This document shows, in pieces, positions 1 to 7,755 of a stretch of DNA of 64,000 nt. The stretch spans positions 124,001-188,000 of the forward strand of contig NZ_BSTC01000014.1 in the NCBI RefSeq assembly GCF_030269305.1, in the 5' to 3' direction. Position 1 is the first letter of the stretch; each line of letters begins with the position of its first letter. Under the pieces are notes generated by a model. The model was not told where the DNA came from and made no database searches. It was given only the letters and a program-made list of their open reading frames with translations. The translations under genes were made by a program, and so were the position numbers. This stretch comes from Kineosporia sp. NBRC 101731 (GTDB lineage: Bacteria > Actinomycetota > Actinomycetes > Actinomycetales > Kineosporiaceae).

Positions 1-591
1 CCGCGTCATCCACGAGAGGTAGTCGAAGACCCCACCCCGGTCGGGGGTCATGACCATCGCGGTGCGCAGGGCCACCCGGCGGGTTCGCGGCGTGTCCGCG
101 GCGGCCTGTTCCTGTTCCCAGCGCCGGGCGATCCGCACGCTGTACTCCCAGTACAAGGGGACGTCGGGCTCGCTCCCGCCGATGGTCCCGGTGGTCTCGT
201 CCTGGGGAAGACCGTCGTGACGGCTGCGCGCGTCCGCGTAGATCGTGGCCGTGCTCATCTGGAGCCAGACCCGCGGCGGCACGGCTGCCTTCGCGATCGC
301 CTCACCGACCACGCGGGTCGAGTCGACGCGTGAGTGCATCATCTGGCGCAGGTTCTCGTCGGTGTAGCGGCAGCTGACCGTGCGCCCGGCCAGATTGATC
401 ACGGCGTCGGCACCGTCCACCTCGTCGGCCCACGCACCGAGCGTGCGACCGTCCCACACCTGGTGGCGAACTCCGTGCTCGAGCTGCTCCGGTCGCCGGC
501 TCAGCACCGTGACCTCGTCACCCCGGGCCATCAGAGCCCTGCGCAGCAGCCCGCCGACCTGGCCGGTACCGCCGGGAATCACGATCTTCAC
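1..591 (-). CDS. TIGR01777-type NAD(P)-dependent epimerase (C-terminus outside window)
   Basis: The reverse strand encodes about 197 N-terminal residues of a short-chain dehydrogenase-like sugar-epimerase fold protein, and the frame runs off the left edge. A Rossmann dinucleotide loop (IPGGTGQVG) lies at residues 5-13. It is followed by VINLAGR and the stretch HSRVDSTRVVGEAI, which are typical of the TIGR01777/YfcH/SulA group. The biochemical substrate of this family is not established. The start is a GTG preceded by GGGGAG. The gene is divergent from the TSUP exporter, and the roughly 100-bp spacer holds two palindromic operators that may control both. The family call is firm; the physiological role is unknown. 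Confidence 0.85.
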   Translation of the reverse strand, partial: MKIVIPGGTGQVGGLLRRALMARGDEVTVLSRRPEQLEHGVRHQVWDGRTLGAWADEVDGADAVINLAGRTVSCRYTDENLRQMMHSRVDSTRVVGEAIAKAAVPPRVWLQMSTATIYADARSRHDGLPQDETTGTIGGSEPDVPLYWEYSVRIARRWEQEQAAADTPRTRRVALRTAMVMTPDRGGVFDYLSWMTR

Positions 592-603
592 CTCAGGCTC
601 CCC

Positions 604-627
604 ACTGTTGAGCAGTCGCTCAACAGT
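604..627. promoter_or_regulatory. Palindromic operator 1, ACTGTTGAGC-N4-GCTCAACAGT
   Basis: This is a perfect inverted repeat with 10-bp arms and a 4-bp centre, just upstream of the epimerase GTG start. Its core TTGAGC-N4-GCTCAA recurs 34 bp away at 642-657. The size and symmetry suit a TetR-family dimer, but no TetR gene is adjacent. The cognate regulator is unknown. Confidence 0.65.
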
Positions 628-641
628 GAAGGTAGCAAAAG

Positions 642-657
642 TTGAGCGATCGCTCAA
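642..657. promoter_or_regulatory. Palindromic operator 2, TTGAGCGATCGCTCAA
   Basis: This is a perfect 16-bp palindrome with the same TTGAGC-N4-GCTCAA core as the site at 604-627. It lies 31 bp upstream of the TSUP exporter ATG. Two copies of one core in a divergent promoter region suggest co-regulation of the epimerase and the exporter by one dimeric repressor (inference). Confidence 0.65.
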
Positions 658-688
658 GAATCTCCGGATCTGCCAGACTGGCGCGCTC

Positions 689-1426
689 ATGATCCTCGCC
701 TCCGCCCCCACCGCCATCACCTGGCTCGTCCTCGTTCTCGCCGCCCTGTGCGCCGGTTTCGCCAAGACGGCGGTCGGCGGCATCGGACTGATCAGCGTCG
801 TCCTGGCCGCCACGGTGATGCCCGCGGCCGAGTCCACCGCCGCCGTGCTCCTGTTGCTGATCATCGCCGACGCCTGCGCGGTGGCCCGCTATCACCGGCA
901 CGCCGACTGGAAGCTGATCCGCCAGGTCGTACCGGCGGTGCTGCCCGGGCTACTGATCGGCAGCGTCCTGCTCGCCGTGCTGCCCGACACGGTGCTGCGC
1001 CGCAGCATCGGCGGCGTGCTGCTGTTCATGGTGGCGCTACAACTGCTGCCGCTGCCCCACACGCCGAGCGCGAACCGCGCCACCGCGACCGTGGCCGGAC
1101 TGGGCGCCGGGGCGTGCACGATGATGGCCAACGCGGCCGGGCCGGTGATGACGCTTTACCTGCTCGCCCGGGGTCTGGACAAACGCCGGTTCCTCGGGAC
1201 CTCAGCCTGGTTCTTCGCCGGCGTGAATCTCTGCAAGGTGCCGTTCGCCGCCGGGTTGGGCCTTTTCGACGCGCAGATGCTCCTGCGCACCCTGATCCTC
1301 GCCCCCGCGGTGCTCCTGGGCGCACTGCTCGGCGTCACCGTGGTGAACCGGCTCCGGCAGCAACTGTTCGACCGGGCCGTGCTGGCCGCGAGCGCCGTGA
1401 GCGCGCTGGCCCTCATCCTGCTCTGA
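689..1426 (+). CDS. TSUP family (TauE/SafE-like) membrane exporter
   Basis: The 245-residue protein is very hydrophobic with about 7-8 predicted membrane segments. An N-terminal motif AGFAKTAVGGIG is characteristic of the sulfite exporter TauE/SafE (TSUP) family, and a second GLGAGACTMMANAAGPV motif marks the internal repeat of that fold. Family members move sulfite, sulfonates or other organic anions across the inner membrane; the substrate here cannot be read from sequence. I chose the ATG following the operator pair, because an in-frame extension upstream would run through both operators and would be polar and atypical. It is probably repressed through the shared divergent operators. Confidence 0.85.
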   Translation: MILASAPTAITWLVLVLAALCAGFAKTAVGGIGLISVVLAATVMPAAESTAAVLLLLIIADACAVARYHRHADWKLIRQVVPAVLPGLLIGSVLLAVLPDTVLRRSIGGVLLFMVALQLLPLPHTPSANRATATVAGLGAGACTMMANAAGPVMTLYLLARGLDKRRFLGTSAWFFAGVNLCKVPFAAGLGLFDAQMLLRTLILAPAVLLGALLGVTVVNRLRQQLFDRAVLAASAVSALALILL

Positions 1427-1441
1427 CCTGATAGTGACAAG

Positions 1442-1693
1442 ATGTCCGGTATGAGCGCTACGGAGCCCCGGCACCTCAGCGACGACCCGACCGCGACCCG
1501 ACCGCCCCGCGTGGTGGCACCCACCCCGAAACAGGTGGTGTTCCATCTGTTCGTCGGCCTGCTGGTCATCCTGCAGCTGAGCCTCGACCGCCCCATCTGG
1601 GCCCAGGCCCTCTGGGTCCTCGCCCTGCTCTGTATCGCCTACTGCCTCTACACCGACGTCCGCGACTACCGCGCGACCCGGAAGGCCGGCTAG
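1442..1693 (+). CDS. Small two-helix membrane protein, unknown function
   Basis: The 83-residue protein has a polar, Pro/Thr-rich N-terminal third. Two hydrophobic helices follow, roughly residues 32-48 and 52-68, and a short basic tail ends the protein. I do not recognise a named family. It starts 15 bp after the TSUP exporter on the same strand, so the two may be cotranscribed. A second in-frame ATG three codons downstream is an equally good start. Its stop lies 5 bp from the convergent stop of the next gene. Confidence 0.6.
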   Translation: MSGMSATEPRHLSDDPTATRPPRVVAPTPKQVVFHLFVGLLVILQLSLDRPIWAQALWVLALLCIAYCLYTDVRDYRATRKAG

Positions 1694-1698
1694 CCCCC

Positions 1699-1893
1699 TC
1701 AGCGCACGACGACCGTGGGCACGCCCTCCTGGTCGAGGTTCCAGATCACCGCGTGGACGGCGTACGACTCGGGGCCCGCCTCGACGTCTTCGCCGACCCG
1801 CGGAACCGCCGGCCAGTCGACCAGGAGCTGACCGCGCGCGTCCGATCCCTCGGGCCTGTCCATCGCGTTACTGAAGTCCAGCCGGATCTGCAT
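1699..1893 (-). CDS. Small conserved-looking cytosolic protein, unknown function
   Basis: The 64-residue protein begins MQIRLDFS and ends in a balanced, non-repetitive sequence (WNLDQEGVPTVVVR) with ordinary amino-acid composition, unlike the Arg/Pro-rich translations of non-coding frames here. I see no membrane segment and no metal or nucleotide motif. It fills the gap between the small membrane protein, with which it converges, and the divergent tetR at 1995. It may be expressed from the tetR promoter region. The function is not recognisable. Confidence 0.5.
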   Translation of the reverse strand: MQIRLDFSNAMDRPEGSDARGQLLVDWPAVPRVGEDVEAGPESYAVHAVIWNLDQEGVPTVVVR

Positions 1894-1933
1894 CCCGGCA
1901 GCCTACTGAGCCCACCGCCCGGGGGACAGCGGT

Positions 1934-1971
1934 TGAGACATTTCTGTCTCATGTGAGACAGTCGAGTCTCA
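1934..1971. promoter_or_regulatory. Tandem TetR operators, two TGAGAC-N6-GTCTCA sites
   Basis: Two inverted repeats with identical 6-bp arms and 6-bp spacers occupy 1934-1951 and 1954-1971. Their centres are 20 bp apart, about two helical turns. They lie 23 bp upstream of the GTG start of tetR, whose product is therefore the likely ligand-responsive repressor (autoregulation, inferred). Paired sites of this geometry suit cooperative binding of two dimers. Confidence 0.7.
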
Positions 1972-1994
1972 AGCCGAGCAGAGGACTGATCCAC

Positions 1995-2555
1995 GTGAAC
2001 TCCCGGGACGCGATCCTGGCCGCCTCCCAGCGGCGCCTCAACGTCGACCCGCGGGCCTCGATGGCCGAGCTCGCCACCTCGGCGGGCGTGGGCCGCGCCA
2101 CCCTGCACCGGCACTTCTCCACCCGTGAAGAACTGCTGCACGTGCTCGGTATCCGCTCGCTCGACCGGTGGGAGCAGAGCATCGAGCAGGCTGACGCGCC
2201 GGGCGCCATCGCCTCGGGCGAGGCGGCCCGGATCGAGGCCTGCATCCGCGACCTCTTCCACCGGTACATCACCGACTACGAGGAGTTCGGGCTCGCCCTC
2301 ACCGATCCCTACCTCTGCACCGCCCCCGAACTCGTCGAGCGCACCGAGATCCTGGCCGAGCGCGAGACCGAACTGCTCGCCGCCGGGCAGAAGGCCGGTG
2401 TCCTGCGCGCCGACCTGCCGGCCCGGTGGCTGTCGACCACACTGTACGGACTGCTCGTGGCCGCCCGCGAGGCATCTGCCACCGGCCGGGTCGCCCGCGC
2501 GGAGCTCGACGAGTACGTCATCTCCACCTTCTTCGACGGCACGAGAGCGAAATGA
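1995..2555 (+). CDS. TetR/AcrR family transcriptional repressor of the downstream MFS pump
   Basis: The 186-residue protein has an N-terminal TetR helix-turn-helix (residues ~5-50; GVGRATLHRHFSTREEL is the recognition helix region). A variable C-terminal helical ligand-binding domain of about 135 residues follows. A longer in-frame reading exists, but its extra codons run through the tandem operators. The GTG at the chosen start is preceded by AGAGGA, so the shorter form is preferred. The stop overlaps the ATG of the MFS gene (ATGA), so the pair is translationally coupled. It probably represses its own operon by binding 1934-1971 and is released by a pump substrate. The inducer is unknown. 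Confidence 0.85.
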   Translation: MNSRDAILAASQRRLNVDPRASMAELATSAGVGRATLHRHFSTREELLHVLGIRSLDRWEQSIEQADAPGAIASGEAARIEACIRDLFHRYITDYEEFGLALTDPYLCTAPELVERTEILAERETELLAAGQKAGVLRADLPARWLSTTLYGLLVAAREASATGRVARAELDEYVISTFFDGTRAK

Positions 2556-4042
2556 CCACCGAGACCACCGCACCCATCACCGCCACGGCACCGAGCCCCC
2601 GACGCTGGGCCGGCCTCGCCGTGCTCGCCGCCAGCCTGCTGGTGGTGGTGATGGACATGACGGTGCTGAACGTCGCCCTGCCCGATCTCATCGCCGACCT
2701 GAAACCCGGCGCCGTGTCGCAGTTGTGGATCGTCGACGCCTATCCCGTGGTGCTGGCCGGCCTGCTCGTGCCGGTCTCCTCCCTGGCCGACCGGTGGGGC
2801 CGGCGGCGCATGCTGCTCTCGGGTTTCACCGTGTTCGGGGTCGCGTCGTCGCTGGTGCTGCTGGCCGACTCCCCGGCTCAGGTCATCGCCCTGCGCGCCG
2901 CGCTCGGGGTGGGCGGCGCCATGATCATGCCGACCACCCTCTCGCTGATCCGCACGCTGTTCCCCGATCCGGTCGAACGGGCCACCGCGCTGGGCATCTG
3001 GGCCGCCACGGCCTCGCTCGGCAGTGCCCTCGGCCCGATCCTGGGCGGCGCGCTGCTGGAGATGTTCAGCTGGCACTCGGCCTTCCTGGTGAACGTGCCG
3101 CTGATGGTGGTGGCCGTGATCGCGGGCCTCGTCCTGCTGCCGGAGAGCCGCTCGGCCCGGCCCGGCCGGCTCGACGCCCTCGGCGTGGCCCTGTCGGTCG
3201 GTGGAATGGTCGCCATCGTCTACGCCATCAAGCAACTCGGCAAGGACGGGGTCGAGGTGCTGACCCTGGGCATCCTCGCGGCCGGCCTGGCCGCCCTGGC
3301 CGCCTTCGCCTACCGCTGCCTCACCCAGCCCGAGCCCATGCTCGCCGTCGACCTGTTCCAGAACCGGGTGTTCCGCTCGGGCGTGATCACGGCGGTCGCG
3401 CACAGCGGCGTCACCATGGCCCTGCTGCTGGTCGGCTCGCAATGGCTGCAGCTCGTGCAGGGCTGGTCGCCGCTCAAGGCCGGTGCGGCGCTGCTGCCGA
3501 TGGCCCTGGGCGGGATGATCGGCTCACCCTTCGCCCCGGCCGTGGCGGCCCGGATCGGCGTGCGCACCGTCCTGGTCACCGGGCTGCTGACCACCGCGAC
3601 CGGGCTCGCCGTCATCGCCGTACTGCCCCATCCGATGCCCTACCCGGGTATCGCCTTCGCCCTGCTGTGCAACGGCCTCGGCGGTGCCGCCCTGGGCGTC
3701 GGGTCGGCCCTGATGATGGGCAGCGCCCCGGCCCACCAGGCCGGCTCGGCCGCCGCCATCGAGGAGATGTCGTTCGAGGTCGGCGCGGTGCTCGGGGTCT
3801 CGGTGCTGGGCAGTCTGGCCGGGATCGTCTACCGCGGCGGCCTGCCCGACGGGGTGGACGACGCGGTCTCCGAATCGGTGGCCGGCGCCCTGGGCACCGC
3901 CACCGAGAAGGCGGCCACCGCGTCCTTCGTCGACGCCTTCGCCATGGTCGGACTGGCCGGTGCGGTGGCCGTCGTGCTCACCGCCGCCGTGGTCTGGTGG
4001 TGGGTACCGGGTGACCTCGACCTGGCCGACGCCCACCATTAG
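2552..4042 (+). CDS. DHA2-family (EmrB/QacA-like) MFS multidrug exporter
   Basis: The 496-residue integral membrane protein is of the size expected for 14-helix drug:H+ antiporters. The first helix carries VVVMDMTVLNVALPDL, the motif D1 region of the DHA2/EmrB group (D-x-T-x-x-N-V-A-L-P). The loop between helices 2 and 3 has the MFS motif A variant SSLADRWGRRRML. It is the second gene of a coupled tetR-efflux pair. It likely exports cationic or amphipathic toxic compounds from the cytoplasm using the proton gradient. Substrate range cannot be read from the sequence. Confidence 0.9.
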   Translation: MTTETTAPITATAPSPRRWAGLAVLAASLLVVVMDMTVLNVALPDLIADLKPGAVSQLWIVDAYPVVLAGLLVPVSSLADRWGRRRMLLSGFTVFGVASSLVLLADSPAQVIALRAALGVGGAMIMPTTLSLIRTLFPDPVERATALGIWAATASLGSALGPILGGALLEMFSWHSAFLVNVPLMVVAVIAGLVLLPESRSARPGRLDALGVALSVGGMVAIVYAIKQLGKDGVEVLTLGILAAGLAALAAFAYRCLTQPEPMLAVDLFQNRVFRSGVITAVAHSGVTMALLLVGSQWLQLVQGWSPLKAGAALLPMALGGMIGSPFAPAVAARIGVRTVLVTGLLTTATGLAVIAVLPHPMPYPGIAFALLCNGLGGAALGVGSALMMGSAPAHQAGSAAAIEEMSFEVGAVLGVSVLGSLAGIVYRGGLPDGVDDAVSESVAGALGTATEKAATASFVDAFAMVGLAGAVAVVLTAAVVWWWVPGDLDLADAHH

Positions 4043-4106
4043 TGGCGATCCAGGCGCCGTACTGCTACACCAACGTCCGGAGCAATGACTACGGACAAGG
4101 GCAGCT

Positions 4107-4493
4107 ATGGATCAGGCGTGGCAGTACGAGGAAGATTTCTGGCAGGCCGGCATCGAGGGGCGGGCGGCCGAACACTACGCACGGGTCCTGGCGACGGACG
4201 CGTTCGTCGTGGTTCCCGATCGCGTGCTGACCCGTGACGACCTGATCCACCAGTGGCAGAGCCGGGCCGCCTGGGCCGAATACACGCTGAGCGAGCGCCG
4301 TGACGTCCTGATCAACGGAGAGACCGCCGTGCTGTCCTACCGGGTCAGTGCCCGCCAGGTCGACGGCCATCTCTACAACGCCCGGGTCTCCAGCGTGTAC
4401 ACCTGGATCACCGGCTGGGCGCTGGCCTTCCGCCAGCACACCCCCGACACCGGCAGCGACCCGCGGCTGGCCCCTCCTGTGGACCAGCCCTAG
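4107..4493 (+). CDS. NTF2-like / SnoaL-type (DUF4440-like) small protein
   Basis: The 128-residue cytosolic protein has the N-terminal pattern W-x-A-G-I-E-G-R-A-A-x-H-Y, a central region with VVVPDRVLTRDDLI, and a later strand pair (AVLSYRVSARQVDG...YNARVSSVYTW). This is the layout of NTF2-like cone folds. Such proteins can be small-molecule isomerases or hydrolases, or simple binding proteins. No catalytic set is clear here. The ATG follows AAGGGCAG. It stands alone, and its stop codon lies in a short tandem repeat that also contains the convergent tetR stop. Confidence 0.65.
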   Translation: MDQAWQYEEDFWQAGIEGRAAEHYARVLATDAFVVVPDRVLTRDDLIHQWQSRAAWAEYTLSERRDVLINGETAVLSYRVSARQVDGHLYNARVSSVYTWITGWALAFRQHTPDTGSDPRLAPPVDQP

Positions 4494-4518
4494 ATCAGCG
4501 CTAGATCAGCGCTAGATC
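4491..4518. repeat. 11-bp tandem repeat TAGATCAGCGC (about 2.5 copies)
   Basis: The unit TAGATCAGCGC occurs at 4491-4501 and 4502-4512, with a partial TAGATC after that. It contains the TAG stop of the NTF2-like gene. On the other strand it contains the TAG stop of the convergent tetR. It probably arose by slippage. Confidence 0.8.
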
Positions 4519-5114
4519 TGGGCCGTGCTCAGGCTCTGGAAGTACTCACGGGCCTGCTCGGCCATGTCCATCGAATCCCGGTCGAGCAGCCACTGCACCT
4601 GAAGACCGTCCATCATCGCGATGATGCGCTGCGACTCCCGGCCCGGGTCCACGCCCTCGCGTAGTTCCTGGCGTGCCGCCATCTCCTCCAGACCCTGCCG
4701 CACCCGCTCCCGGGTGGCCGCATACCGCCGCAGGAAGTACTCGTGCGCCGGGTGCTCGGGGTTGGTCGCCTCGGCCGAGAGGATGCAGTAGAGCTCGGTC
4801 AGGCCGGGCGTGCCCTGGTTGCGGCGCACCACCTCGACCATCCCCCGCAGGAAGTCCGCGCCCGAGCCACCGAGCAGGGCCGGGCTGGTCTGCTCGTCGC
4901 GCAGCTCCAGCACGCCCGCCAGCAGATCGCTCTTGGTGGGGAAATGGTGCAGCAGTGTGGTGTGGGCGATGCCGATGCGCTGGGCGATGTCACGCATCGA
5001 GCCACTGCGGTAACCGACCTGCGAGAACACCTCGAACGCGGACTCGAGGATCGCGCGCTGCCGCTGGGCGGTACCCGCGTACGGTCCCCGCCGGCGGGCC
5101 GTTGGGCTGGACAT
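4512..5114 (-). CDS. TetR/AcrR family regulator divergent from GH3 glycosidase
   Basis: The 200-residue protein has a TetR helix-turn-helix at residues ~18-65, containing IGIAHTTLLHHFPTKSDLL. A C-terminal ligand domain has the TetR_C-type stretch YFLRRYAATRERVRQGLEEM. It is divergent from the GH3 glycosidase with a ~100-bp intergenic region holding TCGACC-ACAT-GGTCGA. Control of the glycosidase by a glycoside or aglycone ligand is therefore likely, though inferred. It contains no other domain. The 3' end converges on the NTF2-like gene. Confidence 0.85.
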   Translation of the reverse strand: MSSPTARRRGPYAGTAQRQRAILESAFEVFSQVGYRSGSMRDIAQRIGIAHTTLLHHFPTKSDLLAGVLELRDEQTSPALLGGSGADFLRGMVEVVRRNQGTPGLTELYCILSAEATNPEHPAHEYFLRRYAATRERVRQGLEEMAARQELREGVDPGRESQRIIAMMDGLQVQWLLDRDSMDMAEQAREYFQSLSTAQI

Positions 5115-5156
5115 TCCGCGAGATTAGCCGCTGACGGGTGACATGCGGAACCATCC

Positions 5157-5172
5157 TCGACCACATGGTCGA
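5157..5172. promoter_or_regulatory. Palindromic operator TCGACCACATGGTCGA
   Basis: Perfect 6-bp arms (TCGACC / GGTCGA) flank a 4-bp ACAT centre in the only intergenic space between tetR and the GH3 gene. It is the best candidate for that TetR protein's binding site and lies about 45 bp upstream of the GH3 start. Confidence 0.55.
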
Positions 5173-5217
5173 ATTTCAGTTATGGTCAGGTCACCACCCT
5201 CGACGAGGAGACCACTC

Positions 5218-7455
5218 ATGACTCACCCGCTGATCGCGCAACTGACGCTCGAGGAGAAGGCCTCGCTGGTGTCGGGGGCCTCGTTCTGGACAACCCGTGA
5301 CATCGAACGGGTCGGCATCCAGGGCGCCACCCTGACCGACGGCCCCCACGGCGTGCGCATGCAGACCGGCAACGCCGACCACCTCGGCCTCAACGCTGCC
5401 CACCCCGCCACCGCGTTCCCGACCGCCGCGTCCCTGGGCTCGTCCTGGGACCCCGCGCTGGTGGAGGAGATCGGCCGGGCACTGGGCGAGGAGTCGCGGT
5501 CCCTGGACGTCGACGTGCTGCTCGGCCCGGGCGTCAACATCAAGCGTTCCCCGTTGTGCGGCCGCAACTTCGAGTACTTCTCCGAAGACCCTCTGGTGGC
5601 CGGCGCCCTCGGCTCCGCCTGGGTGAAGGGCGTGCAGTCCCGCGGGGTGGGCGCCTCGCTCAAGCACTACGCGGCGAACAACCAGGAGACCGACCGGATG
5701 CGCGTCAGCGCCCAGGTCGACGAGCGCTCGCTGCGCGAGATCTACTTCCCGGCCTTCGAGAAGACCGTCACCTCCTCGCAGCCGGCCACCGTGATGTGCT
5801 CGTACAACCGGGTGAACGGCGTGTTTGCCTCGCAGAACCACTGGCTGCTCACCGACGTCCTGCGCGGTGACTGGGGCTTCGAGGGCTACGTGGTGTCCGA
5901 CTGGGGTGCGGTCGTCGACCCGGTGGCCGCGCTCGCGGCCGGTCTCGACCTGGAGATGCCCTCCTCGGGCGAGCGGGGTCCTTCGGCCATCGTGGACGCG
6001 GTTCACGACGGATCTCTCGAGGAGTCGCTGCTCGACCTGGCGGTCTCGCGGGTGCTGACGACGCACGACCGGCTGCGGGCGACCCGCACCCCGGCCTCGT
6101 CGGTGGAGAACACCACGGAGCAGCACCACCAGCTGGCCCGCCGCGCGGCGGCCGCCGGCTCGGTGCTGCTGACGAACGAGGGCGGCCTGCTGCCTCTCTC
6201 GGCCTCCGAGGGTGGTCGCATCGCCGTGATCGGTGAGTTCGCCCGCACCCCGCGCTACCAGGGCGCCGGCAGCTCGCACATCAACCCCACCCGCCTGGAC
6301 AGCGCGCTCGACGCGATCCGCGCGGCCACGAGCCGCGCCGTCGCCTACGAGCCCGGATTCACGCTCGACGGCGAGTTCTCGCCGGAGCTGCAGGAAGCCG
6401 CGGTCGGGGCGGCCCGGGCGGCGGACGTGGTGGTCGTCTTCCTGGGGCTGCCCGACGCGCAGGAGTCGGAGGGCTTCGACCGCACGCACATCAACCTGCC
6501 GCCGGTCCAGACCGGGCTGCTGGAGGCCCTTTCCGCGGTCAGCCAGAAGATCGTCGTGGTGCTGAGCAACGGCTCCGTGGTCGCGCTCGACGGGGTGAGG
6601 GAGCACGCCCGGGCGGTGCTGGAGATGTGGCTCGGCGGCCAGGCGAGCGGCACCGCGGCGGCCGACATCCTCTTCGGCACGGCCGAGCCACAGGGCCGGC
6701 TGGCCGAGACCGTCCCGGTGCGGCTGCAGGACACCCCGGCCTACCTGAACTGGCCGGGCAGCGACCGCGAGGTCGTCTACGGCGAGCGCGTCTACGTGGG
6801 CTACCGCTGGTATGACACGATCGACCGCGACGTCGCCTTCCCCTTCGGCCATGGCCTGGGCTACACCACCTTCTCGTTCACCGACGCGTCCGTGACCGTC
6901 CCCGACCCCACCGTGGCCGCCGCCACGGTCGAGGTGACCGTGACCAACACCGGCGACCGGGCCGGCGCCGAGGTGGTGCAGGTCTACGTCGCCGACCCGG
7001 TGGCTGGCGTCGACCGTCCGGCCCACGAGCTGCGGGCCTTCGCCAAGGTGCACCTGGCCGCGGGCGAGTCGCGGCAGGTCACGCTGGACCTGGACGAGCG
7101 GGCCTTCGCCTACTGGTCGAAGACCGGCTGGCTGGTCGAGCCGGGCGAGTTCGTCGTCGAGATCGGCGCCTCGTCCCGCGACATCCGCCACCGTGCGTGG
7201 ATCACCCTCGACATCGACCTGCCCACCCCCGAGCTCGACACCGATTCGACCTTCGAGGAGTTCGAGGCCCACCCCCAGGGCTCGAAGGTGCTCGAGGAGT
7301 TCCTGGCGGGCCAGGGCGAGGGCGCCGCCATGTTCCGCGACCCGGAGAGCCGCAAGCTCCTGGCCAGTATTCCGATGACGGCCATGCTCTCGTTCACCGG
7401 TGAGCCCGACGTCCAGGGCACCCTGAACAGCCTGCTGGAGAAGACCCGCGCCTGA
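5218..7455 (+). CDS. Glycoside hydrolase family 3 beta-glycosidase (BglX-like)
   Basis: The 745-residue protein has no signal peptide, so it is probably cytoplasmic. It has the GH3 N-terminal TIM barrel, in which SDWG carries the retaining nucleophile Asp228, and the conserved K-H-Y-A-A-N-N-Q-E sugar-binding loop upstream. The GH3 C-terminal alpha/beta sandwich follows (GAGSSHINPT), then a fibronectin-III-like domain (VTVTNTGDRAGAEVVQVYV). The family removes terminal beta-glucose, xylose or related sugars from oligosaccharides or glycosides. The chosen ATG follows GAGGAGA; a 25-codon extension upstream is possible but lacks a ribosome-binding site. It probably works with the rhamnose genes downstream in using plant-derived glycosides (inference). 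Confidence 0.92.
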   Translation: MTHPLIAQLTLEEKASLVSGASFWTTRDIERVGIQGATLTDGPHGVRMQTGNADHLGLNAAHPATAFPTAASLGSSWDPALVEEIGRALGEESRSLDVDVLLGPGVNIKRSPLCGRNFEYFSEDPLVAGALGSAWVKGVQSRGVGASLKHYAANNQETDRMRVSAQVDERSLREIYFPAFEKTVTSSQPATVMCSYNRVNGVFASQNHWLLTDVLRGDWGFEGYVVSDWGAVVDPVAALAAGLDLEMPSSGERGPSAIVDAVHDGSLEESLLDLAVSRVLTTHDRLRATRTPASSVENTTEQHHQLARRAAAAGSVLLTNEGGLLPLSASEGGRIAVIGEFARTPRYQGAGSSHINPTRLDSALDAIRAATSRAVAYEPGFTLDGEFSPELQEAAVGAARAADVVVVFLGLPDAQESEGFDRTHINLPPVQTGLLEALSAVSQKIVVVLSNGSVVALDGVREHARAVLEMWLGGQASGTAAADILFGTAEPQGRLAETVPVRLQDTPAYLNWPGSDREVVYGERVYVGYRWYDTIDRDVAFPFGHGLGYTTFSFTDASVTVPDPTVAAATVEVTVTNTGDRAGAEVVQVYVADPVAGVDRPAHELRAFAKVHLAAGESRQVTLDLDERAFAYWSKTGWLVEPGEFVVEIGASSRDIRHRAWITLDIDLPTPELDTDSTFEEFEAHPQGSKVLEEFLAGQGEGAAMFRDPESRKLLASIPMTAMLSFTGEPDVQGTLNSLLEKTRA

Positions 7456-7460
7456 TCCGG

Positions 7461-7509
7461 GGATCGGGGAAGGTTCGTGCGGCCGTACCGCACGAACCTT
7501 CCCCGATCC
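7461..7509 (+). terminator. Long hairpin terminator after GH3 gene
   Basis: This is a perfect 22-bp stem with a 5-nt loop (CCGTA), starting 5 bp after the GH3 stop codon. No strong T-run follows, only CTTGTTT. It probably acts as a GC-rich terminator or 3'-end stabiliser and separates the GH3 transcript from the rha operon. Confidence 0.75.
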
Positions 7510-7542
7510 GCTTGTTTGCGACCGAGGAACGCACTTCCTCGC

Positions 7543-7554
7543 TGAGACGTTTCA
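7543..7554. promoter_or_regulatory. Auxiliary LacI-like operator TGAGACGTTTCA
   Basis: This 12-bp site differs at one base from the perfect operator at 7722-7733 and lies 179 bp upstream of it, centre to centre. That distance would allow DNA looping by a tetrameric LacI-family repressor (inference). A chance match is not excluded. Apart from the terminator and the two operators, the gap from 7456 to 7755 shows nothing else recognisable. Confidence 0.4.
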
Positions 7555-7721
7555 CCAGGTCGGGCCAGTACCTCGACGAGCTCTCGCGAGCGGGTTCTCG
7601 TCCACCATTTCGCGTCGCCCCGCGAACCTCTCGGCGCCCACCCGGGTGACCGCCCACCGACGGCCACAATCTCCGGCCGACGTGTACTGGATGCCTCCGC
7701 CTCGCCCGTGCTACGTTCACT

Positions 7722-7733
7722 TGAAACGTTTCA
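7722..7733. promoter_or_regulatory. LacI-family operator TGAAACGTTTCA of the rha operon
   Basis: This is a perfect 12-bp palindrome with the central CG typical of LacI/GalR operators. It lies 22 bp before the rhaI ATG and just downstream of a possible -10 (TACGTT, 7711-7716), a good position for repression. A near-identical site (TGAATCGTTTCA) precedes the rhamnogalacturonan lyase at 23941. No LacI-family gene lies in this window. Confidence 0.7.
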
Positions 7734-7755
7734 GCGACGAACGGACAACGCCGTC

